Shown here one piece after another: positions 55,240-63,146 of a stretch of 64,000 bases of DNA. The notes under the pieces were generated by a model. That model had not been told where the DNA came from and made no database searches. It was given only the letters and a program-made list of their open reading frames with translations. Within the stretch, counting starts at the first letter, position 1; the number at the start of each line of letters is the position of its first letter. This DNA is from Flavobacteriales bacterium (GTDB lineage Bacteria; Bacteroidota; Bacteroidia; Flavobacteriales_F; PHOS-HE28). The translations under genes were made by a program, and so were the position numbers. The stretch lies in assembly GCA_016721005.1 (NCBI GenBank), contig JADKJM010000005.1:554416-618415 (forward strand). Direction: 5' to 3'.

Positions 55240-57372
55240 TCACAGCGCATCGAAGCCTTCCTCCTTCCAGATGAAGCGGCCATCCGCGAGCAGGATGTAA
55301 CCGAAGCGCTCGTTGCGTTCCACGCGAGCGATCCGCCCATCGATGATCCGGATGGAATCATACCGCGGCGCAAGGAGTTCTTGGCCGGTGCGCGAATAGA
55401 GTCCGACCCCGTTCTCGTTCTTGGCGATCACGAAACCATCACCGGGGAACATGACCTCCTTGTACCGCAGCGGGATCACCTCCTTGCCGGTGCTATCGAT
55501 CACGCCGGATAGTTCCCCGTTCCGCACACGGGCAAGGCCATCGATCATGTCCCACGCAAGATCGTACCGACCATCGAAGAGCAGGTCCCCTTTCCTGGTG
55601 GCGTATCCCCACTTGGTCTTCTTGCGCACCGGGACCAACGCGCCGGTGGCTTGGCCGATATCCACATAGACGAATGGGAAAACGCGCTGGTCCTTCGCAT
55701 TGATCATCCCGCACTTCCCACCGGACCGCACTTTGGCCAATCCATTGTGCATATCCCCTTGGTTGGTGATGCCTTCGAAGTATTCGTAGGCGATCTGGAT
55801 CATCACCTTGCCATCCGGCGCGATGTACCCGCACTTGCGTCCTTCCACTGCGAGTGCCAACCCATCATTGAACGGCCCGATGTGATCGTACACCAATGGG
55901 GCGAGCACATCACCAAAAGGACTGATCAACCCGAGCTTCCCATCCTTGCGCACGCGCGAGACAGGGCCGGCGAAGCCCTCCACCCAATCGTATTGCGGTG
56001 GCACGATCACGTTCCCACGCGGATCGATCGCACCGAAACCCGTATCCGTCTCGATGATGGCGATCCCGTTGCGGAACGTACCGGCGCTGGCATACTGGAA
56101 CGGAACGGTCACTTCACCCCGTGGATCGATGTAGCCGTAAAGACCATCGCGTGATGCGTACGCGAGGCCAGCGGAGAATTCACCGACGTCCGCGAAGGTC
56201 ATCGGCACCACCAATTCCCCGTTCCTATCCACCGCACCCACTTTGCCCGAGCGTTCCACCGTGCTAGTGCTCTCCGCCACATCGGCGATCTCATCGTATT
56301 CGATCGGCACCACCACACGGCCGGAGCGATTGATGGTACCGGCCCTTCCCTTCAACCCGACGATGGCTTGCGCACCTTCGAATTCCTCCACCCACTCGTA
56401 TTGGGCCTTGATGCGCTCCGTGCCCTTGTCATCAATGAAGCCCCAGAGCCCTTCACGCCGGAACGGGAGCAGGAAGAGGCTCGCGGTCTTGTAGTCATCC
56501 ACGAGTTCCTCCACGAAAGGATACTCCGGGTACTCTTGCAGGAACGCGGTGATCGTGCCGGTGCTGAGGTCGCGCGTGAATTGCTTGTAGATCGCCCGCC
56601 ATGCATCCTCCACCTTGGGGTTGCCGGGGTTCGCTTTGATGAACGCATAGTACTCGGCCGATGTGCGTCCCGGTGTGGAAAGTTTGTACACCTGCTCCTG
56701 CGCCTGCTGCACATATGGATTCTCGGGATGCTCCTTGATGAATGCCACGAACGCGGCTACGTCCCCTCCTTCGGTGGCTTCCCGGTATTGCGCTTCGTTG
56801 AACCGGCTTCGCGCTTCGAAGACCTCACGGGCCTGTGGGTAGCGCTGAAGGAATTCACGGTACCCAGCCGCGGTGTTCGTGTTGCGCGCCGCTTGGAACG
56901 CCAGATGATCGCGGACCAGTCGCGCTTCTCCCGCTAGCGGGCTTCCCACATAGGCCTCGATGTACCAGTCATAGCTCGAAAGCGTGTTCACGCTTTTCGC
57001 CTGCTCCCAGCCCAAGGTGAATGCGTGGAGTTTCTGTGCTTCAATGGCGGCATGGTCCACCCCGGCCTTACCGATGTACGCGCGCTCCTTATCCAACGCA
57101 GCGGTGAACGCGGCATCCGATCGTATGATGAAGAGGTAGCACGAATCCACCTGGTAGAACGGGTTGTTCGCACGGCCACTGATCACACTCAGCCCGTAGT
57201 AGCCCGCCGCCGGATGCTTCTTCAACTGCTTCAGGAAGATCTGCCGCGCTTGGAAATAGTCGTGTACCTCCAACGCCTGGAAGGCCTTCTGTAGAGGTCC
57301 TCCGGCGAAAGCCGTGTGTCCGAGAAGGAAAAGAATGGTGAGCGGTACCGAGCGCGAGAAATGTCGAAGCAT
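55240..57372 (-). CDS. WG-repeat exported protein with TPR-like N-terminus
   Basis: A 710-aa protein. Signal peptide (LTILFLLGHTAFAG), an N-terminal helical TPR-like half (residues about 25-290: LEVHDYFQARQIFLKQLKKHP, LQRYPQAREVFEARSRFNEA), then about ten WG-type beta-strand repeats of roughly 25-45 residues (GLWGFIDDKGTERIKAQYE, GLYGYIDPRGEVTVPFQYAS, GKCGYIAPDGKVMIQIAYE). Such proteins are common in Bacteroidota, and the repeats probably form a beta-solenoid or propeller binding surface. A TTG one codon upstream is possible but ATG is chosen; TACCTTTG (57380-57387) is 7 nt away. Confidence 0.85.
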   Translation of the reverse strand: MLRHFSRSVPLTILFLLGHTAFAGGPLQKAFQALEVHDYFQARQIFLKQLKKHPAAGYYGLSVISGRANNPFYQVDSCYLFIIRSDAAFTAALDKERAYIGKAGVDHAAIEAQKLHAFTLGWEQAKSVNTLSSYDWYIEAYVGSPLAGEARLVRDHLAFQAARNTNTAAGYREFLQRYPQAREVFEARSRFNEAQYREATEGGDVAAFVAFIKEHPENPYVQQAQEQVYKLSTPGRTSAEYYAFIKANPGNPKVEDAWRAIYKQFTRDLSTGTITAFLQEYPEYPFVEELVDDYKTASLFLLPFRREGLWGFIDDKGTERIKAQYEWVEEFEGAQAIVGLKGRAGTINRSGRVVVPIEYDEIADVAESTSTVERSGKVGAVDRNGELVVPMTFADVGEFSAGLAYASRDGLYGYIDPRGEVTVPFQYASAGTFRNGIAIIETDTGFGAIDPRGNVIVPPQYDWVEGFAGPVSRVRKDGKLGLISPFGDVLAPLVYDHIGPFNDGLALAVEGRKCGYIAPDGKVMIQIAYEYFEGITNQGDMHNGLAKVRSGGKCGMINAKDQRVFPFVYVDIGQATGALVPVRKKTKWGYATRKGDLLFDGRYDLAWDMIDGLARVRNGELSGVIDSTGKEVIPLRYKEVMFPGDGFVIAKNENGVGLYSRTGQELLAPRYDSIRIIDGRIARVERNERFGYILLADGRFIWKEEGFDAL

Positions 57373-57379
57373 CAACGGC

Positions 57380-57420
57380 CAAAGGTATCCGGCGCGTCAA
57401 GGGGCGTACACCACCTTTGC
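57380..57420. promoter_or_regulatory. Divergent promoter boxes, WG gene and MMPL gene
   Basis: Minus strand TACCTTTG (57380-57387), a perfect TAnnTTTG, is 7 nt from the WG-gene ATG. Plus strand CACCTTTG (57413-57420) is 20 nt from the transporter ATG. Confidence 0.45.
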
Positions 57421-57440
57421 GCCCCGGCATCGACCGGTCC

Positions 57441-59726
57441 ATGTTGATGGAGAACCGCATCCAACGCATCGAACGCCACCTGACACGGGGTCGGGCATGG
57501 GCCATGCTTGCCGTCATCGCGGTGATCTCGGTGGTCATGGCCGTGGCGTTGCGGAACGTGCGGGTCGATTATGACTTCGAGAAATTCTTCCCGAACGACG
57601 ATCCGGAACTGGATCGGTACATGGCCTTTCGCGAACGGTTCGGGCACGATAACGACTTCCTCCTTTTCGGGATCGAACGAGCCGAGGGCGTGTTCGATCG
57701 CACCTTGCTCACCAAGGTCGATACGCTAGCTGCGCGCATCGAGCGGCTACCGCGAGTGATCAAGGTCCTCTCTCCAACGCGGATGTCGGAACCGATCATC
57801 ACGCCGTTGGGCGTGTTCGAAACGCCCTACCTCCGGTACTGGAACGACACGCTGATCCCGATCGACTCCGCACGGATCTGGAGGGATGCACGTGTGCGCG
57901 ACCTCTTCTTCGCGGAGGATGCCAAGGCGATGCTGATAGTGATGAATGCCGAGCCGGGCCTCAGCAAGGCGAAGTGTGATGTGCTACTGGATGATGTGCG
58001 GAGAACGCTGCAGGAATGCGGCCTTGCGGATGCTCGGATCGTCGGACGCATCGTCGGGCAGGACCATTACATCGTCACCATGGTGAAGGAGACGCTCTTC
58101 TTCCTGAGTGCGTCCATCGTCCTGCTCGCGGTCTTCCTGTGGTGCGGTTTCCGGAGCGCCTATGCCGTTGTGGTGCCCATCATCGTGGTCGGCTTGGCCA
58201 TTCTCTGGCAAGTGGGTTTCATGACCGCTCTCGGTAAGCCGCTGGGCATCCTCACCATGCTCCTGCCCACGATCCTCTTCGTGGTGGGTATGAGTGATGT
58301 GGTCCACATCCTGGAGTGTTACCTGGAGGAGATCCGCAACGGGGTACCGCGGATCCGCGCGATCGCCACCACTTATTACGAGGTCGGGTTGCCCACCTTC
58401 CTTACCGCTGTCACCGCAGGCATCGGCTTCGCAACGTTGGGAACGGCAAGCATCCCACCGTTACAGGAATTCGGGATGTACACGGCCATCGGTGTTCTCG
58501 TGGCATTTCTGTTGGCCTTCACCATGCTGCCCGCCTTGCTCGTACTCATCGATCCCCGGAAGCTGTTACCGGTAAAGGACTCCGGTTCCCCGTGGGATCG
58601 CCGCCTTCCGCAACTCTTCCAATGGACGATCCGGAACCGGCGCAGGATCATCCTTGGTACCGGCATCGTCACGGTTCTGGGTGTCATCGCAGCCAGCCAT
58701 GTACGGGTGAACAATTTCCTCTTGGAGGATCTCGCTGATAACGATCCCATGAAGCGCGGCTTCGTATGGTTCGAGGAGGAGTTCGGAGGCGTACGACCGT
58801 TCGAGATGGAGATCACCGTCGTTGATCCATCACGGACGATCTGGGATCTGGAGGTGCTACGCCAAGTAGAGCGGGTGCAAGCGTACTTGAGCAAGGGTTA
58901 CGAGGTCAGTGGGCTTTCATCGCCTACCAGCGTCATGTACAGCTTGAACAAAGCGTTCCATGGTGGCGACGCTGATCACTTCAAGCTTCCTGTGGACAGC
59001 TCCGAGTGCGCACGCATGGCCAAGCGCACGAAGCTGCTCGGCAAGCAACTCCTCGGTTCCATCGTCAGCGAGGACGGTCGCACGGCGCGCATCACCGGCC
59101 GTAGTGTGGATCTGGGTGGCGCGGTGCATTACGGAAAGAACGCCGCGCTCGAACGCTACATCGCGGACCATGTGGATGGCGACCTGATCCGTGTGCAACA
59201 GACCGGCATGGCCTACCTCATCGATCGGAACAACGCCACCTTGAGCACCCAGATGATCCGGGGCATGGCCCTCGCGATCCTGATCACGGCGCTGATCATG
59301 CTCTGGTTCTTCCGCGACTGGCGGATGGTGCTTGTGGCGTTGATCCCGAATATCCTACCGCTGGTGCTCATCGCCGGTGTGGTGGGACTGGTCGGCATCG
59401 ACCTGAAGGTGAGCACTGCCATCATCTTCAGCATCTCCTTCGGCATCGCGGAGGACGATACCATCCACATGCTTGCGGCCTTGCGCCAACACTTGCGGGA
59501 TGGAAGATCACCGGCCTACGCCTTGAAGCGAACCTACTTGCGCACCGGAAAGGCGGTCACGGTCACGGGCATCATGCTGATGTCCGGCTTCATCACCCTC
59601 ATCTTCTCCGACTTCGCGAGCATCTACTACATGGGCCTGCTGATCACGATCACACTGGCCATGGCCCTCGTAGCGGAGTTGTTGCTTCTGCCGGCGTTGG
59701 TGATGGTGATCATGCCCAAGCGTTGA
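57441..59726 (+). CDS. MMPL/RND-superfamily transporter
   Basis: A 761-aa protein in two homologous halves. Helix 1 (AMLAVIAVISVVMAVAL) is followed by a periplasmic domain (to about residue 210), then a helix cluster with the RND-like LPTILFVVGMSDVVHILECYLEE. The second half has a helix near VTVLGVIAASHV, a periplasmic domain, and a final cluster with IIFSISFGIAEDDTIHMLAALR. The acidic residues in the two related G-x-x-D/E-D-x-x-H motifs probably carry protons. Substrate unknown; related proteins export lipids or hopanoids. An in-frame TTG upstream is less likely than this ATG. Confidence 0.87.
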   Translation: MLMENRIQRIERHLTRGRAWAMLAVIAVISVVMAVALRNVRVDYDFEKFFPNDDPELDRYMAFRERFGHDNDFLLFGIERAEGVFDRTLLTKVDTLAARIERLPRVIKVLSPTRMSEPIITPLGVFETPYLRYWNDTLIPIDSARIWRDARVRDLFFAEDAKAMLIVMNAEPGLSKAKCDVLLDDVRRTLQECGLADARIVGRIVGQDHYIVTMVKETLFFLSASIVLLAVFLWCGFRSAYAVVVPIIVVGLAILWQVGFMTALGKPLGILTMLLPTILFVVGMSDVVHILECYLEEIRNGVPRIRAIATTYYEVGLPTFLTAVTAGIGFATLGTASIPPLQEFGMYTAIGVLVAFLLAFTMLPALLVLIDPRKLLPVKDSGSPWDRRLPQLFQWTIRNRRRIILGTGIVTVLGVIAASHVRVNNFLLEDLADNDPMKRGFVWFEEEFGGVRPFEMEITVVDPSRTIWDLEVLRQVERVQAYLSKGYEVSGLSSPTSVMYSLNKAFHGGDADHFKLPVDSSECARMAKRTKLLGKQLLGSIVSEDGRTARITGRSVDLGGAVHYGKNAALERYIADHVDGDLIRVQQTGMAYLIDRNNATLSTQMIRGMALAILITALIMLWFFRDWRMVLVALIPNILPLVLIAGVVGLVGIDLKVSTAIIFSISFGIAEDDTIHMLAALRQHLRDGRSPAYALKRTYLRTGKAVTVTGIMLMSGFITLIFSDFASIYYMGLLITITLAMALVAELLLLPALVMVIMPKR

Positions 59727-59730
59727 ATGG

Positions 59731-59757
59731 CGAAGGCCGCCCAATGGACGGCCTTCG
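59731..59757. terminator. Bidirectional hairpin terminator
   Basis: Arms CGAAGGCCG and CGGCCTTCG with a 9-nt loop, between the convergent transporter and TPR-like genes. Followed by TTCGAAG, with no long T-run. Confidence 0.7.
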
Positions 59758-59774
59758 TTCGAAGTCGTTGGTGC

Positions 59775-60500
59775 TCAACGAAGGCTATCCCACAAGCCTT
59801 TGAAATCGGCCTCTTCCATGAAATGCTCCTTGCCCAGTGCGGCGTAGGTCTTCGCACGGTCGCGTTGGCCCTTGCTCACGAGGTAGTCCGCGTACCGGAT
59901 CAAGGCGTTCTTCAGTAGGGTCTTCTGGTCCTTGGGCAGGGTTCCGATATCGCCAGCGGCGGCGATCATCTTGTCGAATTCCTTCACGCTCAAATCACCC
60001 TCCTTCACCAAATTACTCTTGTACTGGGACATCGCGAGCATCAGCCACGCGCCCGGATTCTCGGGGTAATACCCGGTCATTCCATCGAAGATCTGCTTCG
60101 CCTTGCTCAAGCCCTTCGGATCATCCAGCAGATTCTCACCGGCTTGATAGGAAACCGTGTTGAGTTCCGCCCAATAGTCCTCGTAGTTCCCGAAGAACTC
60201 GCGGTCCTTATCCTTCTTCCGGTACTTCTCCGCCCACTTCACCGCATCACGCGAAGCGCGCGGATAATCCACCGCATACTTCTCCTGCTTGCTCATTTCG
60301 AAGAGGCACATGCTCATGTACAGGAAGGGCAGCGCGTCGCGCTTGGTCTCGTCGCCCATGGTGTACCCCTCGGCCTTGGCCAGGCACTTCTCGTACTTCT
60401 CGTCCACGTACATCACCAGGAGGTCTTCATAGACGTGCTTCTGGGCGGAGGCCATTCCATAAGTGAACAGGAAGACGGCCAAGGTCAGGAACTTTTTCAT
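59775..60500 (-). CDS. Exported TPR-like protein
   Basis: A 241-aa protein with signal peptide (MKKFLTLAVFLFTYGMASA) and helical repeats (KYEKCLAKAEGYTMGDETK, ALPFLYMSMCLFEMSKQEKY, NPGAWLMLAMSQYKSNLVKEG, RDRAKTYAALGKEHFMEE). No named family recognised; probably a periplasmic scaffold. A TACCTTCG box lies at 60538-60545, 37 nt before the ATG. It is divergent from trmD. Confidence 0.7.
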   Translation of the reverse strand: MKKFLTLAVFLFTYGMASAQKHVYEDLLVMYVDEKYEKCLAKAEGYTMGDETKRDALPFLYMSMCLFEMSKQEKYAVDYPRASRDAVKWAEKYRKKDKDREFFGNYEDYWAELNTVSYQAGENLLDDPKGLSKAKQIFDGMTGYYPENPGAWLMLAMSQYKSNLVKEGDLSVKEFDKMIAAAGDIGTLPKDQKTLLKNALIRYADYLVSKGQRDRAKTYAALGKEHFMEEADFKGLWDSLR

Positions 60501-60584
60501 GTTGATCGGAATGCGCGGCTCGGAACAACCACTGTGCCGAAGGTAGGGATCGGCCTGAACACGGGACTCTTCTCCGGCAATAGC

Positions 60585-60615
60585 TTGTGTTCTGGATCGG
60601 GAACGGGACCTTTGC
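60585..60615 (+). promoter_or_regulatory. Promoter of trmD (TTG-N19-GAnnTTTG)
   Basis: TTG at 60585-60587, a 19-nt spacer, then GACCTTTG at 60607-60614. This is the best match here to the Bacteroidota -33/-7 arrangement. It ends 8 nt before the trmD ATG, so the mRNA is nearly leaderless. Confidence 0.55.
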
Positions 60616-60622
60616 TTCCCCG

Positions 60623-61321
60623 ATGCGCATCGACATCCTCACCGTCCTCCCCGATCTCCTCACCAGTTGGTTCGGCGACAGCATCATCGAGAGAGCGAGG
60701 TCCAAAGGCCTCGTGGAGATCGAGGTCCACGACCTGCGGAAGTGGAGCTCGGACAAACACCGCCGCGTGGATGATTACCCCTTCGGCGGAGGAGCGGGAA
60801 TGGTGATGCAAGTGGAACCCATCCACAAGGCCATCGAAAGCCTGAAAAGTGAGCGTGCCTACGAGGAGGTGATCTACCTCAGTCCGGATGGGGCCATGCT
60901 CGACCAATCACTAGCCAATCTACTGAGCACCAACAAGAATATGATCCTGCTCTGTGGCCACTACAAGGGAATTGACGAACGGGTTCGTGAACACCTGATC
61001 ACCCGGGAGGTGAGCATCGGGAACTACGTCCTCACCGGTGGTGAATTAGCCGCCGCAGTCCTGAGTGATGCAGTGATCCGGCTGATCCCCGGGGTGATCG
61101 GCGATGAGACCTCCGCCCTGAGCGACAGTTTCCAGGATGGCCTCGTGGCGCCTCCGGATTACACCCGCCCCGCTGAATACAATGGGTGGAAGGTGCCCGA
61201 CATCCTGTTGAGCGGCCATCAGGCCCGCATCGATGCGTGGCGCTCCCAGCAAGCGCTGGAGCGGACCCGCGAGCGCCGCCCCGGCCTTCTTGGACCGGCA
61301 GATGAAGGTGAAGTAGGGTAA
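60623..61321 (+). CDS. trmD: tRNA (guanine-N1)-methyltransferase TrmD
   Basis: A 232-aa SPOUT enzyme that methylates G37 of tRNAs reading from G36. It has the knotted-core motifs VIYLSPDGAMLDQ, LLCGHYKGIDERV, EVSIGNYVLTGGELAA, IRLIPGVIGDE and the C-terminal PDILLSGHQARIDAWR. The start (MRIDILTVLPDLL) is fixed by the adjacent promoter. The next gene is rplS, a widespread linkage of these two genes. Confidence 0.96.
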   Translation: MRIDILTVLPDLLTSWFGDSIIERARSKGLVEIEVHDLRKWSSDKHRRVDDYPFGGGAGMVMQVEPIHKAIESLKSERAYEEVIYLSPDGAMLDQSLANLLSTNKNMILLCGHYKGIDERVREHLITREVSIGNYVLTGGELAAAVLSDAVIRLIPGVIGDETSALSDSFQDGLVAPPDYTRPAEYNGWKVPDILLSGHQARIDAWRSQQALERTRERRPGLLGPADEGEVG

Positions 61322-61338
61322 AGAGCCCGAAAGATCCT

Positions 61339-61417
61339 TACTATTGCAGCCCCAAATCCGGGACCGGATCCCCCTGACCAGTCATGGGGCGCTGGGTATC
61401 CCGCAACACACACGGCC
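61339..61417 (+). promoter_or_regulatory. Candidate promoter and leader of rplS
   Basis: TACTATTG (61339-61346) resembles a -7 box. The 71 nt that follow hold a small hairpin (ATCCG/CGGAT around 61357-61372) and a CCCC/GGGG pairing around 61369-61389. Ribosomal protein L19 is autoregulated through leader RNA in some bacteria, so a leader is plausible; this is not shown by sequence alone. Confidence 0.3.
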
Positions 61418-61786
61418 ATGGACCGCATCAAGCAACTCGAAAAGGAATACGCCCCGCTCACCCCTCTTCCCGCCTTCAAGGCCGGGGATACCATCACCGT
61501 CCACTACAAGATCGTGGAAGGCGCCAAGGAACGTATCCAGCTCTTCCAGGGCGTGGTGCTCCAGCGCAAGGGCAGCGGCAGCACCGCCACGTTCACCGTG
61601 CGGAAGATCAGCAACAACATCGGCGTGGAGCGCATCTTCCCGATCGCCTCCCCCTTCATCGACAAGATCGAAGTGAACAAGCGCGGTGATGTGCGCCGGG
61701 CGCGCATCTTCTACCTACGTGGCTTGCGCGGTAAGAGCGCCCGTATCACGGAGAAGCGTCAGGTGATCACCGAAGGAGCCAAGTAG
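61418..61786 (+). CDS. rplS: 50S ribosomal protein L19
   Basis: A 122-aa L19 with the conserved core AGDTITVHYKIVEGAKERIQ, FQGVVLQRKGSGSTATFTVRK, GVERIFPIASPFIDKIEVN and RRARIFYLRGLRGKSARI. It sits at the 30S/50S interface. It follows trmD and ends in a strong terminator. Confidence 0.97.
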   Translation: MDRIKQLEKEYAPLTPLPAFKAGDTITVHYKIVEGAKERIQLFQGVVLQRKGSGSTATFTVRKISNNIGVERIFPIASPFIDKIEVNKRGDVRRARIFYLRGLRGKSARITEKRQVITEGAK

Positions 61787-61810
61787 GCCAACCTTCCGAC
61801 ACAAGATCCC

Positions 61811-61843
61811 GAGAGGCCCTGGAAACAGGGCCTCTCTTCTTTT
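61811..61843 (+). terminator. Rho-independent terminator of trmD-rplS
   Basis: An 11-bp perfect stem (GAGAGGCCCTG/CAGGGCCTCTC) with a GAAA tetraloop, followed directly by TTCTTTT. Confidence 0.9.
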
Positions 61844-61855
61844 CGGGGCATCCGG

Positions 61856-62398
61856 ATGGCGCGCGTGCCGTCTTCCGAAAAAGCCAACGCGATGCTCAAC
61901 ACGATCTGTCGTGAGAATTGGAACTCGATGAAGTCGACGGAGAACGGCCGGTTCTGCGCGAAGTGCCAGCACACTGTGGTGAACTTCACCGGATGGGACC
62001 CTGATATGATCATCTCGTACAAACGCGAACACCCCGACGTATGTGGTCGATACTTGGCGCAGCAGGCCGATCCGACCTTGGTTCCCTTAGCGGACCTCCT
62101 TTCACCGAAACGTAGCGTGCTGGCAGCGAGCCTTGCACTGAGTTCATTGGTGATCACCGCACAGACACCGGTTCCTGCTCCAACCGAACAGGTCGTGCCG
62201 ATGATCTCGCCAACGGATCCGCAGAGCGACGATCGTTCCACCACGGATCCCACGGACAAGCCAGACGGTATCCACGGCACGTGCCCGGTGCCCGAAGACG
62301 AGGACCTCCAATTCGAGGAACGCGATCCACGAAGGCTCTACGTTTCGCGGCGCTTCCCATTCATTCATCGCCATAGGCGGTACCTGATGGGCTTCTGA
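61856..62398 (+). CDS. Bacteroidota protein with N-terminal Cys motif and one membrane segment
   Basis: A 180-aa protein. The N-terminus has the pattern C-x3-W-x2-M-x5-G-R-F-C-x2-C-x3-V-x2-F (ICRENWNSMKSTENGRFC, AKCQHTVVNF) seen at the start of several Bacteroidota proteins; it probably binds metal or forms a redox pair. A later VCGRY may be part of the same site. A hydrophobic segment (SVLAASLALSSLVITAQ, residues about 83-99) is followed by a Pro/Asp-rich and then Arg-rich tail. Unknown function. A start 36 nt downstream (MLNTICREN) is also possible. Confidence 0.6.
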   Translation: MARVPSSEKANAMLNTICRENWNSMKSTENGRFCAKCQHTVVNFTGWDPDMIISYKREHPDVCGRYLAQQADPTLVPLADLLSPKRSVLAASLALSSLVITAQTPVPAPTEQVVPMISPTDPQSDDRSTTDPTDKPDGIHGTCPVPEDEDLQFEERDPRRLYVSRRFPFIHRHRRYLMGF

Positions 62399-62433
62399 GC
62401 CGCCACCTCGGTCGTGGTGCGTTCTTTTGCACA

Positions 62434-63144
62434 GTGCGTATCCACCTCATCAGCAGTCCACGCAATCTGAGCACGGCGCTCATGTACAGCTTCGCGCAGC
62501 GCGCCGATACGCGCGTAGTGGACGAACCCTTCTATGGGTACTACCTCGCCTCCACCGGTGTGGAGCACCCCGGTCGGGAGGAAACATTGCGCGCGTTACC
62601 GCATAATGTCGATGGCTGCTTCCGGATGATCGATCGGCTGGATGATCGCGAGCACCTCTTCCTGAAAGGCATGGCGCATCATTGCGCCGGGATCCCGATC
62701 GACCGCCTCGCGGAAATGACGAGCGTGCTCTTCATCCGGCATCCGCAGCGGATCATCGCCAGCTTCGCGGCCGTGATCCCCAACCCCACTCTGCGCGACA
62801 TCGGTATCCGCATGCATGTGGATCTGTTGCGTAATCTTCAAGCAGCCGGAGGGCGGTGCTTGGTGCTGGATAGCGACGACCTCCTCGCGGATCCTCCGGG
62901 CGTGCTGTCCTTGCTCTGCGAGAAGCTGGGCATCCCCTTCGACCCGCACATGCTCTCGTGGACGGCCGGCGCCAGACCGGAGGATGGCGCGTGGGCATCG
63001 CATTGGTACGCCAACGTTCATCGCAGCACGGGCTTCGCGAAGCAGGACACCAGCGAACGACCGTTGCCCGCATACCTCAAGCCTCTGTTGGCAGAGGCCC
63101 TGCCCTATTACGAAACACTGCGCGCTGCGCGCATCACAGCCTGA
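62434..63144 (+). CDS. Sulfotransferase family protein
   Basis: A 236-aa protein starting at GTG (RIHLISSPRNLSTALMYSF). The region ISSPRNLSTAL is a PAPS-binding P-loop-like motif (normally SxPRSGST), and VLFIRHPQRIIASF is the second nucleotide-binding motif with R-x-P. The family is usually called sulfotransferase, though similar short proteins may transfer other groups. TTCTTTTG ends 4 nt before the GTG. The next gene, an aminotransferase, begins 2 nt after the stop, so they form one operon. Confidence 0.72.
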   Translation: MRIHLISSPRNLSTALMYSFAQRADTRVVDEPFYGYYLASTGVEHPGREETLRALPHNVDGCFRMIDRLDDREHLFLKGMAHHCAGIPIDRLAEMTSVLFIRHPQRIIASFAAVIPNPTLRDIGIRMHVDLLRNLQAAGGRCLVLDSDDLLADPPGVLSLLCEKLGIPFDPHMLSWTAGARPEDGAWASHWYANVHRSTGFAKQDTSERPLPAYLKPLLAEALPYYETLRAARITA

Positions 63145-63146
63145 CC

